Of a stretch of 64,000 nt of DNA, positions 30,492 through 40,623 are shown piece after piece. Position numbers and translations under genes: made by a program. Source of the DNA: Lautropia sp. SCN 69-89 (GTDB taxonomy: Bacteria; Pseudomonadota; Gammaproteobacteria; Burkholderiales; Burkholderiaceae_E). A model generated the notes under the pieces. That model was given only the letters and a program-made list of their open reading frames with translations, searched no databases and was not told the origin of the DNA. The stretch lies in assembly GCA_001724855.1 (NCBI GenBank), contig MEED01000012.1:62001-126000 (forward strand). Reading direction: 5' to 3'. The stretch's first letter is position 1. Each line of letters begins with the position of its first letter.

Positions 30492-32369
30492 GTGATCCCC
30501 CAGAGCTTCATCCAGGATCTGCTGGCCCGCATCGACATCGTCGATGTCGTGGGCCGCTACGTCCAGCTGAAGAAAGCGGGCGCTAACTTCCTGGGCCTGT
30601 GCCCCTTCCACGGCGAGAAGACCCCGTCGTTCACCGTCAGCCCATCGAAGCAGTTCTATCACTGCTTTGGCTGCGGCGCGCATGGCACTGCGATCGGTTT
30701 CCTGATGGAATACGGCGGTCTGGGCTATGTCGATGCGATCGGCGAACTCGCGCAATCGATCGGCGTCACGGTTCCGCAGGAAGCGGGATCGGGCGGCCAG
30801 GCCGACCGGCGCGCGCCGGCGCTGCTCGAGTTGCTCGCGCAGGCCGCGAAGTTCTACCGCCAGCGCCTGAAGGAAGCTCCGCAGGCGATCGACTACCTGA
30901 AGCGCCGCGGCCTGACCGGCGAGACCGCTGCCCGCTTCGGTGTCGGCTATGCGCCTGACCAGTGGCGCGGCCTCGAAGCGGCAGTCGCCGATTACGAGAT
31001 CGACGAGATGGTCGCCGCAGGCCTGGTCATCGAGGCGAGCGGTGAGGACGGTCGGCGCAAGCGCTACGACCGCTTTCGCGACCGCATCATGTTTCCGATC
31101 CGCAATCCGCGCGGCCAGGTCATCGGCTTCGGCGGCCGGGTGCTCGACCGGGGCGAGCCCAAGTACCTGAACTCGCCCGAGACCCCGGTGTTCTCGAAAG
31201 GGCGTGAACTCTACGGTTTGTACGAAGCTCGCGACGCGATCCGTGCAGAAGACTGCGTGATCGTGGTCGAAGGCTACATGGACGTCGTGATGCTGGCGCA
31301 GCACGGCGTCGCCAACGCGGTGGCGACGCTGGGCACCGCCACCACCGGCGATCACGTGCGCAAGCTGCTTCGGCTGGTCGATCGCGTCGTCTTCGCCTTC
31401 GACGGTGATGCGGCCGGGCGCAAGGCCGCATGGCGGGCACTCGAGGCGTCGCTCGCGCAGGCGAGCGACACCAGGCGCATCGACTTCCTGTTCCTGCCCC
31501 CGGAGCACGATCCCGACAGCTTCGTGCGCGAGCGCGGCGCCGACGGATTTCGCGAAGCACTGGCCGGCGCGCTGCCGCTTTCGGAGTTGCTGCTGCGCGG
31601 GCTCTCCGAGCGCGTCGACCTCGCGACTCCCGAGGGTCGCGCCCGGCTGCTCGCCGAGGCGCGGCCGCTGCTGCAACCGCTGGCGGCACAGGCGCTGCGG
31701 ATGCAGCTGATCCACCGGCTGGCCGAGCTGGCGGGCCTGGGCGCGGCGGAAGTCGAGCGCTATCTCGGTCCGGTCGTCGCACCGGGGCGTGGCGATGCGG
31801 GGTCGTTGCGCGCGCCGCAGGCCGGTGCCGAGCGCACCGCGCCGGCTGCGGGTGCGCCGGACGAGGCGTTCTCCGCACAGGGCGGGCGTGCGTGGCACGG
31901 CGCTGGCCGCGGCGAGTCCGACCGTGGCCGATGGCGCGAGCGCAGCCGCTTCGTGCCGCGCGTGCCCGTGGGCAAACCCGACCTGGAGGCGCGAATCCGG
32001 CTGCTGACCGCGCTGCATCCGGCGCTCGCGACCGGCGAGCGCGGCGAATGGATGCCCGAGCCGCTCGCCGCGTGGCTCGACACGCTGGCAGCGTTGCCGC
32101 CGGGCAGTGCGTTCGCCAGCGTCTGCGAAGCGCTGCGCCAGGATTCGCCGGAAGCGGTGGCCCGGCTCGAGCGCGAGGTCGCCACCGATGCTTCGGCGGC
32201 CGCCGCGCTGTCGTTCGACGAGGCCCGCGTGGAGGTCGAGGCCGCGCTCGCCCAGCTGCGCGAGCGCCACCTGTCGCGGCTGATCGACGACCTGGTCGCC
32301 GGTGGCATGGCTTCCCCGGAAGAACGCCAGCGATATCAATCGCTTATGGCACTGCGCAAGCGCACTTGA
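30492..32369 (+). CDS. dnaG: DNA primase DnaG
   Basis: 625 aa RNA primer synthase for chromosome replication. CHC2 zinc finger with Cys37, His40, Cys58 and Cys61 (CPFHGEKTPSF...CFGCGAHG); TOPRIM domain with VVEGYMDVVMLAQHG and AFDGDAAGRKAAWRAL; C-terminal DnaB-interacting region after a Gly/Arg-rich linker (about residues 435-490). GTG start gives the family N-terminus MIPQSFIQDLLARID. TACACT (30480-30485) ends 6 nt before this GTG without a Shine-Dalgarno, so leaderless initiation from an internal promoter is possible. Confidence 0.97.
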   Translation: MIPQSFIQDLLARIDIVDVVGRYVQLKKAGANFLGLCPFHGEKTPSFTVSPSKQFYHCFGCGAHGTAIGFLMEYGGLGYVDAIGELAQSIGVTVPQEAGSGGQADRRAPALLELLAQAAKFYRQRLKEAPQAIDYLKRRGLTGETAARFGVGYAPDQWRGLEAAVADYEIDEMVAAGLVIEASGEDGRRKRYDRFRDRIMFPIRNPRGQVIGFGGRVLDRGEPKYLNSPETPVFSKGRELYGLYEARDAIRAEDCVIVVEGYMDVVMLAQHGVANAVATLGTATTGDHVRKLLRLVDRVVFAFDGDAAGRKAAWRALEASLAQASDTRRIDFLFLPPEHDPDSFVRERGADGFREALAGALPLSELLLRGLSERVDLATPEGRARLLAEARPLLQPLAAQALRMQLIHRLAELAGLGAAEVERYLGPVVAPGRGDAGSLRAPQAGAERTAPAAGAPDEAFSAQGGRAWHGAGRGESDRGRWRERSRFVPRVPVGKPDLEARIRLLTALHPALATGERGEWMPEPLAAWLDTLAALPPGSAFASVCEALRQDSPEAVARLEREVATDASAAAALSFDEARVEVEAALAQLRERHLSRLIDDLVAGGMASPEERQRYQSLMALRKRT

Positions 32370-32375
32370 TATAAT
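32346..32375 (+). promoter_or_regulatory. promoter for rpoD at the dnaG 3' end
   Basis: Consensus -10 TATAAT (32370-32375) immediately after the dnaG stop codon, with ATGGCA (32346-32351) 18 bp upstream. It would give rpoD a transcript of its own with a leader of about 90 nt. Internal promoters for rpoD within or after dnaG are known in other proteobacteria. Confidence 0.6.
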
Positions 32376-32471
32376 GCGCGGTTCCCCAATGTTCGTTCGG
32401 ACCGGCCCTGCCGACTCATCATCGACCGCGCCCGGGCGGTCGCCCCCCGGATTTCTGACAGCGAGGCAAAC

Positions 32472-35201
<2,730 letters not shown>

Positions 35202-35240
35202 GCGGCGCTGCGCCGGCCGGCGATCGCCAACGGGCCGCGC

Positions 35241-35837
35241 GTGCCGACCTCGACGGTGCCGATTGGTCCGGCTCGCATCGCCGGCTGGCTTGCCCGCGGC
35301 GCGCGCGACCTCTCCCGCGCGCCGCTCGCGAGTCTCGCGCACGGGCTCGTCTTCACCGCCATCGCGCTGCTCGCGGCGATCGGCACGGCCTGGGTCGGGT
35401 TCTGCTGGCTGGTCGTGCGCGCTTCGGTCGGCAGCGGCGCGGCCGCTGCGGGGGCTTCCCCTGTCGGCGGCGTCGACGCGCTGCTGCACCTGTTCGCCGA
35501 CGAGCGCGGCGCGGCGCTCTTCGTCGCGTGGCTCGTCGCCGGCGGCCTGGTCGCGGCGATCGTGTTCGCGATCGGCGTCGTCTCGGTGCCGATGCTGCTC
35601 GAACGGCACGTGCCGCTGCGCGATGCGGTGCTCGCCAGCGTGCGTGTCGTGGGCGAACGCCCGTTCACGATGGCGCTGTGGGCCGCGGTGATCATGCTGG
35701 CCACGCTCGTCGCCGCCATCACCGTGGTTGGCTGGGTGCTGGTCGTGCCGCTGCTTGGCCACGCGAGCTGGTACGCGTATCGCGATCTCGTCGGCGAGGG
35801 CGCGCCACTTGCGGCCGCGTCCCCGGCGGCGCGCTGA
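35241..35837 (+). CDS. DUF2189-like integral membrane protein
   Basis: 198 aa with several hydrophobic helices. Family-like segments: IAGWLARGARDLSRAPLASL, GVVSVPMLLERHVPLRDAV, and WVLVVPLLGHASWYAYRDLV near the C-terminus. It is shorter than usual DUF2189 members as I remember them (about 250 aa), with a compact middle. GTG start at 35241, 39 bp after rpoD. No biochemical function is known for the family. Confidence 0.7.
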   Translation: MPTSTVPIGPARIAGWLARGARDLSRAPLASLAHGLVFTAIALLAAIGTAWVGFCWLVVRASVGSGAAAAGASPVGGVDALLHLFADERGAALFVAWLVAGGLVAAIVFAIGVVSVPMLLERHVPLRDAVLASVRVVGERPFTMALWAAVIMLATLVAAITVVGWVLVVPLLGHASWYAYRDLVGEGAPLAAASPAAR

Positions 35838-35851
35838 ACGGGCCTGCGCCG

Positions 35852-36061
35852 ATGTTCGGCTTCACCGAGGAGCAGATCTCCGAGTTCGGCGTCACTTTCG
35901 GGATCGGCGCCTTCATCCTGTTCATGCTGTTCATCATCTGGCAGCTGGCGCGCGAATCGAAGGCCGGCCGCCTGGGCACCTTCGTGCTGTTCTTCGTGCT
36001 CGCGTTCGGCATGCTCGGCTTCATCGCGAAGTCGATCATCCAGAAGATCCTCGGCCTGTGA
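35852..36061 (+). CDS. small membrane protein, DUF2788-like
   Basis: 69 aa with two predicted membrane helices: FGIGAFILFMLFIIWQLARE and TFVLFFVLAFGMLGFIAKSI. ATG at 35852 (MFGFTEEQISEFGVTFG). The length and pattern match the DUF2788 family of beta- and gammaproteobacteria. Its TGA overlaps the GTG of the EamA transporter (GTGA), so the two are translationally coupled. Function unknown. Confidence 0.75.
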   Translation: MFGFTEEQISEFGVTFGIGAFILFMLFIIWQLARESKAGRLGTFVLFFVLAFGMLGFIAKSIIQKILGL

Positions 36062-36996
36062 CCCGCGCCGCGACTGCGCATCCGGGCTTCGCGCAAGGCG
36101 TCGCGGCAGCCTTCGGCGCGATGCTGATCTGGGGCGGCCAGTTGCCGATCGCCAAGGGCGCCTTCGTCGCGCTCGACGGTTATTCGATGACGGTGGTGCG
36201 CTACGCCGTGGCGGGCGCCGCGCTCGCGCTGCTGTTGTGTTGGCGCGAGGGGCGCAGCGCATTCGCGCTCGACGGTCGCGCGCGCCCGGTCCTGCTGAGC
36301 GGCACGATCGGGCTCGGCGGCTCCGCGCTGCTGTTGTTCGTCGGCCTGTCGTTCACGCGCCCGGAAGTCGCAGTGATCATCCTCGCGCTGCAACCGGCGA
36401 TGGCGGCGATCGCCGAGTGGGTCGTCGAGCGCCGTCCGCCGCCGGGCTTCACGATGGCGTGCATCGCGCTCGCCTTCGTCGGCGTTGCGCTGGTGGTCAC
36501 CCGCGGCGTCGGCCTCGGTCAACTGGCGAGCCTGCACGGCACCGAACTGCTCGGCGACGCGCTGGTGGTGCTCGCGTCGATCGCCTGGGTCGGCTACGCG
36601 GCCGTCACCTCGCGGATGAACGGCTGGTCGGCGCTGCGCGTGTCGACGCTGACCGCGCTGCCGGCATTGGCCGTGATCCTCGTCGCGTGGGCGGCGGCGC
36701 ATGCGTTCGGCCAGGTGCGCATCGACGCCTCGGCCCTGCCCGCGGCCACCTGGCGACTGGCCTATGTGTCGCTGGCCGGCGTGGTGGTCGGGATGTTCCT
36801 GTGGAACGCCGGGCTGCAGCGCACCGGCCCCGTCAACGCGATGCTGATCCTGAACCTGATGCCGATCGTGACCTTCGCGTTCCGCGCGGCGGAGGGGGCG
36901 CGGTTCGAGGCGGTGGAGTTGATCGGGGCTGCGATCGTGGTCGGGGCGCTGGTGGCGAACAACCTGCTGTTGCGGCGGGCGGTTGCTGCGCGATAG
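36058..36996 (+). CDS. EamA-family (DMT superfamily) transporter
   Basis: 312 aa with about ten hydrophobic helices forming two EamA repeats (first about residues 12-145, second about 160-300). Segments: AMLIWGGQLPIAKGAF, PEVAVIILALQPAMAAIAEWV, and GPVNAMLILNLMPIVTFAF. Usually a metabolite or amino acid exporter; no substrate can be assigned. GTG start at 36058 overlaps the DUF2788-like stop by 4 bp. Confidence 0.88.
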   Translation: MTRAATAHPGFAQGVAAAFGAMLIWGGQLPIAKGAFVALDGYSMTVVRYAVAGAALALLLCWREGRSAFALDGRARPVLLSGTIGLGGSALLLFVGLSFTRPEVAVIILALQPAMAAIAEWVVERRPPPGFTMACIALAFVGVALVVTRGVGLGQLASLHGTELLGDALVVLASIAWVGYAAVTSRMNGWSALRVSTLTALPALAVILVAWAAAHAFGQVRIDASALPAATWRLAYVSLAGVVVGMFLWNAGLQRTGPVNAMLILNLMPIVTFAFRAAEGARFEAVELIGAAIVVGALVANNLLLRRAVAAR

Positions 36997-37011
36997 GACA
37001 CGGTCGATTGC

Positions 37012-37349
37012 TCAGGACGTGGGGTTCCGGGTACGGAGCCCCTCGAAGCGCGAGAAATCCCGGTCGGTCGTCACCCACTCGCACCCCGATTCGATCGCCA
37101 TCGCGGCGAGGTAGGCATCGGGAACCAGGTTGCCGCGCACTGCGTGGGCCAGGCTCGAGCTCTGGAAGATCTCCGCGCGTGCGCACGTGTCGTTGCGATG
37201 GGCAAACACGAGGACGTTGACGTCATAAAGCAGCACCGCTCAGGATCAAGTGCGTCCTCCAGCACGCCGGTCAGGGTCTTGCCCGAAGCCGCGGCGTATT
37301 GCCTGGCTTGAGCCAGCAGGTGCTCATCGAGGCGCACGGTAGTTCGCAT
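37012..37349 (-). pseudogene. decayed vapBC toxin-antitoxin pair
   Basis: The antitoxin begins at 37349 (MRTTVRLDEHLLAQARQYAA, ribbon-helix-helix) and keeps only about 34 family residues to VLEDAL. The frame then runs out of register through toxin sequence. The PIN-domain toxin (37012-37236) keeps MLLYDVNVLVFAHR with the first catalytic Asp and jumps to IFQSSSLAHAVRGNLVPDAYLAAMAIE and EWVTTDRDF. It is 74 aa where the family has about 130-145, so roughly 55-65 central residues are gone. Both genes appear to have lost internal sequence, and the pair is very unlikely to work. Confidence 0.8.
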
Positions 37350-37466
37350 GCATCGAAGCATGATGACGAGGCATCGATATGTCAAAGTGGGTCTACGGTT
37401 CGCGACGAAGGCCACGCCGACCGGCTTCAGCGCCGCGAAGAGCAACCAGGCGGCTTCGATCATGGC

Positions 37467-37494
37467 TTCCGATTCCAGCGCGGTCGGGTACGAT
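37467..37494 (+). promoter_or_regulatory. promoter of the tRNA gene
   Basis: TTCCGA (37467-37472), a 16-bp spacer and TACGAT (37489-37494). The predicted start is close to 37501, a few bases before the tRNA. Confidence 0.5.
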
Positions 37495-37507
37495 AGCTGC
37501 TTCCGAA

Positions 37508-37585
37508 GGGCCTCTAGCTCATGATGGTCAGAGCAGCGGACTCATAATCCGTTGGTGCCGGGTTCGACTCCCGGGGGGCCCACCA
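37508..37585 (+). tRNA. tRNA with CAU anticodon, probably tRNA-Ile2 (lysidine type)
   Basis: 78 nt including an encoded CCA. Acceptor stem GGGCCTC pairs with GGGGCCC (one T-G). D-arm GCTC...GAGC; anticodon stem GCGGA/TCCGT around loop CTCATAA gives anticodon CAT; T-arm CCGGG-TTCGACT-CCCGG. The body resembles bacterial tRNA-Ile2, whose C34 is changed to lysidine by TilS to read AUA, more than initiator or elongator Met. The call between Ile2 and Met needs a tRNA model. An IS3-type remnant abuts its 3' side. Confidence 0.9.
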
Positions 37586-37639
37586 GATTGCGGGCGGTGG
37601 CGGTGATGCCGAACCAGCGGAGCGGACGCATCGCGTCAA

Positions 37640-37733
37640 CCGTGTTCTTGCGGGCGACCTTGGCACCCGGGGAGTGGTCCGCCTCGCGCAGCATGGCGCC
37701 GATCTGTGCATCGGTGAATCGACTGTTCTTGTA
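37640..37733 (-). pseudogene. IS3-family transposase OrfA N-terminal remnant
   Basis: On the minus strand the codons from 37730 read KNSRFTDAQIGAMLREADHS, then an altered continuation (PGAKVARKNTVDAMRPL). IS3-type OrfA proteins begin MKxSRFTDEQI...LREA; the start Met codon is replaced by TAC here, and the helix-turn-helix after HSP has been lost. No inverted repeats or OrfB are seen. It is a relic between the tRNA and the shortened glycine-zipper gene. Confidence 0.6.
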
Positions 37734-37783
37734 GGCTCCTCGCCCACGAGCGGCTCACTGGAACCATTCTCTCGAGTCACGAA

Positions 37784-38296
37784 GTGGCCGAAGAAACGGG
37801 GCAGGTCACGGGCTACAAGTCCTTCACGGCCCCGTCGTACGCCGAGGTGGTCGACGTGAAGCCGGTCAAGCGCGTCGAGAAGCGGCGCGAGGAAGAGTGC
37901 GCGATGGTGCCGGTCACGCGCCGTCGCGAAGTGAAGGACGAGAACCGGATCGTCGGGACCGCGGTGGGTGCGGTCGTCGGCGGCGTGATCGGGCACCAGA
38001 TCGGTGGCGGCCGAGGCCAGGACCTTGCGACGGTCGCCGGTGCGGTCGGTGGCGGGTACGCCGGCAATCGCGTGCAGAAGGGCATGCAGGATCGCGACAC
38101 GTATACGACGGAAGAGCGGCGCTGCAAGACGGTCGAGCGGCCGGTCGACCGCGTGATCGGCTACGACGTGCGCTACACGCTGAACGGCCGGACCGACACG
38201 GTGCGCATGGACCACGAGCCCGGGGACAAGATCCCCGTCAAGGACGGCAAGCTCGTCCTCGACGCGCCGAAGCCTGAAGGCGCCGGCACACGTTAG
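37784..38296 (+). CDS. glycine-zipper 2TM-domain protein, apparently lacking its N-terminal signal
   Basis: 170 aa from a GTG start. Central glycine zipper GTAVGAVVGGVIGHQIGGG and TVAGAVGGGYAGNRVQKGMQ (about residues 57-110), then DVRYTLNGRTDTVRMDHEPG and KIPVKDGKLVL, a conserved C-terminal extension. Relatives start with a signal or membrane helix directly before the SYAEVVDVKPV region. Here only MAEETGQVTGYKSFTAP precedes it, and the IS3 relic lies upstream. Either the 5' end was lost by rearrangement or the start is misjudged. Outer-membrane-associated in relatives; role unclear. Confidence 0.7.
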   Translation: MAEETGQVTGYKSFTAPSYAEVVDVKPVKRVEKRREEECAMVPVTRRREVKDENRIVGTAVGAVVGGVIGHQIGGGRGQDLATVAGAVGGGYAGNRVQKGMQDRDTYTTEERRCKTVERPVDRVIGYDVRYTLNGRTDTVRMDHEPGDKIPVKDGKLVLDAPKPEGAGTR

Positions 38297-38397
38297 CGTG
38301 CCGGGCAGCTCATCGGAAATGGCGCAAAGGCGTGTTGCCGCGCCGTTCTTCAGCCAGAGGCCGATCGGCGGCCTGGCGCTTGCGGCGCGATCCTGCA

Positions 38398-38427
38398 TTG
38401 CGACCGGCGGCCTCGCACGCACATAAT
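38398..38427 (+). promoter_or_regulatory. putative promoter of the XRE regulator
   Basis: TTGCGA (38398-38403), an 18-bp spacer and CATAAT (38422-38427), 30 bp before the ATG at 38458. Confidence 0.4.
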
Positions 38428-38457
38428 CGCCTGACGCAACGTCGCAGGTACTCTTAC

Positions 38458-38892
38458 ATGCCGAATATCGCCAAGGTCCTCAAGGAGGAGATCACTCGTC
38501 TCGCCCGGAAGGAAGTCCGGACCGCCCTGGAGAAGACGAGTGGGGCGACGGCGCAACATCGCCGGGACATCGCAGATCTGAAGAAGCTGATCGCTTCCCT
38601 GAAGCGGCAGGTGGCCGCTCTCGAGAAGAGAGGGCCAGCGACCGAAGCGGTGCAAAGGGCTGCGACCGGATCGACACAGCGTCGATTCGTCCCGAAGGGC
38701 CTGGTCTCGACTCGCAGACGCCTCGGTCTCTCGGCCGCCGATCTCGCGAAGATGATGGGCGTGTCCGCCCAGACGATCTACAACTGGGAGCATGGGGTCA
38801 CGAAACCCCGTCCGGAGCAACTCGCGAAACTCGGCTCGCTGCGAAACGTCGGAAAGCGCCAGGTGCAGGCGCACCTGGCTGCCAGCCAGTGA
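38458..38892 (+). CDS. XRE-family helix-turn-helix protein with coiled-coil N-terminus
   Basis: 144 aa. Residues about 1-65 are charged and helical (LKEEITRLARKEVRTALEKT; DIADLKKLIASLKRQVAALE), predicted coiled coil. The C-terminal HTH reads TRRRLGLSAADLAKMMGVSAQ and TIYNWEHGVTKPRPEQLAKL, typical XRE (Cro/CI) recognition. The ATG at 38458 fits this layout. It stands alone between the glycine-zipper gene and the convergent cytochrome gene; targets unknown. Similar small proteins are common in proteobacteria without a phage nearby. Confidence 0.85.
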   Translation: MPNIAKVLKEEITRLARKEVRTALEKTSGATAQHRRDIADLKKLIASLKRQVAALEKRGPATEAVQRAATGSTQRRFVPKGLVSTRRRLGLSAADLAKMMGVSAQTIYNWEHGVTKPRPEQLAKLGSLRNVGKRQVQAHLAASQ

Positions 38893-38932
38893 GTGCAGAA
38901 GGGGTCGTGAGGGGGTATAGGGGCGCTGAAGA

Positions 38933-39394
38933 TCAGCGTCCCCTGTAGAACTGCTCGATGAACGATTGACGGAAACTCCGGTGGCAGGCCAGGCAACCTT
39001 GTTGCGTTCTGGAGAAAGCCGCGATCACGGCTTCGCCGTCCACCCTCCTTGCAGCCTCGCTCATGGCGGTGGCGGCTTCGTGCACCTGTCCGTCGTAACC
39101 CCGAAACTTGCCGGCATCGGTTCCGAGCCAGGTGAGGATGCGCATCTTTTCCGATAGTGGCGGTTCGGCATGCTTGGCGATTCCTGGTGCCAGCTCGGCG
39201 ACCAGTGCCCAGTCTTCCCTGGAAATCGCGCCAGTGACGGCTTGCATGTCACGACCAAGCTTGTCCATCACGGCCCGAAGGGCCATCGGCTTCGTGGCGT
39301 CCGCGGGCTGTGCCCCGAGCCCCGAGGCGGGGATTGCCAGCGCTACGGACAAGGCGATCGGGAAGATCGAGCGGGTATTCAGCAGGCAAGTCAC
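38933..39394 (-). CDS. cytochrome c'-like (class II) periplasmic c-type cytochrome
   Basis: 153 aa. Signal peptide about residues 1-31 (ending LGA) from a GTG start at 39394 with GGGAG upstream. The mature part is a four-helix-bundle pattern with a single haem motif CLACH (Cys134, Cys137, His138) close to the C-terminus, the hallmark of class II cytochromes. Such proteins bind NO or CO, or carry electrons. It is the last gene of the long minus-strand unit (49334 to 38933), 32 bp after the lpxR-like gene. Confidence 0.82.
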   Translation of the reverse strand: MTCLLNTRSIFPIALSVALAIPASGLGAQPADATKPMALRAVMDKLGRDMQAVTGAISREDWALVAELAPGIAKHAEPPLSEKMRILTWLGTDAGKFRGYDGQVHEAATAMSEAARRVDGEAVIAAFSRTQQGCLACHRSFRQSFIEQFYRGR

Positions 39395-39426
39395 GGGATT
39401 CTCCCTTTGGTATTTCGAGGACGTCT

Positions 39427-40623
39427 TCAGAACTCGAGGCTCAGCGCAATCGAACCGAAGGCATGCCGACCGGCCTGCTGGTCGAACTCGCGTGTTCTCC
39501 AGACGCGCATCAGTGCAAGCCGCACACCGCGGCTGGCAACGATCCATTGACTGCTGATGCCGGCGGCGGCCTGCGCGACCCAGGGCCGTCGGCTGACGTG
39601 ATGGCTGTCCCGAAAGAGGTTTCCGTCGAGCGAGAAATCCCAGGCGACGGCTTTGGCCTCCAGGTTCAGAAAGACATGTGCCCCGGGCCTGGGGGCGCGG
39701 CTTGACTGCGGTTTCGTCGCGCGCAGATCGGCGAGGTTCGAGGGCGGGCGGTTCTCTCCCCCAGGCCGTATCGGGTAGCTGCCGAAATCGTTCGGAATAT
39801 TCCGGCCTGCACGGAACTCCAAGCCGGTGCTGGCGGCGGTTTCGATATTGCCCAGACGCAGCGCATAACTGCCGATCACGTCGCTGCTCCACCCGGAACG
39901 GACGGCGCTCTCCGTGTAAGGCTTGAACTTGCGCTCCATGGCCATCTGAAGCGCCGGTTCGTTGCGCAACTGGTTGTCCCACCCGAGGAAGCGCTCGAAG
40001 CCGCGTACCCGGTGCACCAGGTCCTGCGAGTGCTCCGCCAGTGACCAGGGGCCGATCACGCCCAGGGTCAGTTCGCGCACGTCGAGCACTTCGTGTCCGG
40101 CAGCTTGTGGATGGGTGCGACGATTCCACGCCAGGCCCAGGTAGAGCAGGCCGGCATACGGCCGGTCATCCGGAATCAGGTCGGTGCGCGTGTGGTCTTC
40201 GGGCGTATACATGGCCTGCCCAAGACGCACGACGACGTTCTGCGACGCGGACTGTGCGCCCGAGTTGCGCCAGAAACCGGGGTCGACCCAGCCGATGAAG
40301 CGGGCGTACAAACCGATCGGCCATGGCAGACACTCCGGGCGGAGCGCGCCTTGAAGATCGCGCGAGACCGCGGTAAGCGCCACGCCATTGGTGTAGTTGC
40401 GATCGGTGCCGGCAAAGAGATCGTTTTCCAGGCGCAGGGTGCCGCCACGCCAGTGAAGGGACTGTTCGGGCGAACACGTCGGTGCGTCGTTCGAGGACGG
40501 CGGTTCCCGGCCGAAAGCGGACATCGGGCCGAGCAACGCACAGGCAAGCAATAACGTGGCACCTTGCCTCCCCCGTTGCGCCCTGGCGCCACGTTCGCAT
40601 GAATGATGGCGGCCGATCCGCAT
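39427..40623 (-). CDS. lpxR: lipid A deacylase, LpxR family
   Basis: 398 aa outer-membrane beta-barrel of the LpxR/DUF2219 family, which removes the 3'-acyloxyacyl group of lipid A. Signal about residues 1-38 (ending SAFG). LRLENDLFAGTDRNYTNG carries the catalytic Asn-Asp pair; MYTPEDHTRTDLIPDDRPYAG and FLGWDNQLRNEPALQ are family blocks. It ends FGSIALSLEF with a terminal Phe. The start at 40623 (ATGA overlap with the MBL gene's stop) shows coupling. Finding it inside an exporter operon suggests an envelope-remodelling role (inference). Confidence 0.88.
   Translation of the reverse strand: MRIGRHHSCERGARAQRGRQGATLLLACALLGPMSAFGREPPSSNDAPTCSPEQSLHWRGGTLRLENDLFAGTDRNYTNGVALTAVSRDLQGALRPECLPWPIGLYARFIGWVDPGFWRNSGAQSASQNVVVRLGQAMYTPEDHTRTDLIPDDRPYAGLLYLGLAWNRRTHPQAAGHEVLDVRELTLGVIGPWSLAEHSQDLVHRVRGFERFLGWDNQLRNEPALQMAMERKFKPYTESAVRSGWSSDVIGSYALRLGNIETAASTGLEFRAGRNIPNDFGSYPIRPGGENRPPSNLADLRATKPQSSRAPRPGAHVFLNLEAKAVAWDFSLDGNLFRDSHHVSRRPWVAQAAAGISSQWIVASRGVRLALMRVWRTREFDQQAGRHAFGSIALSLEF

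Noticed and set aside
37012-37236. Functional VapC toxin
   Set aside because: At 74 residues it lacks the middle of the PIN fold, and the matching antitoxin is also cut short.
37508-38892. Integrative element or prophage beside the tRNA
   Set aside because: No integrase, no visible duplicated tRNA 3' end and no phage structural genes; the XRE protein alone is not enough.
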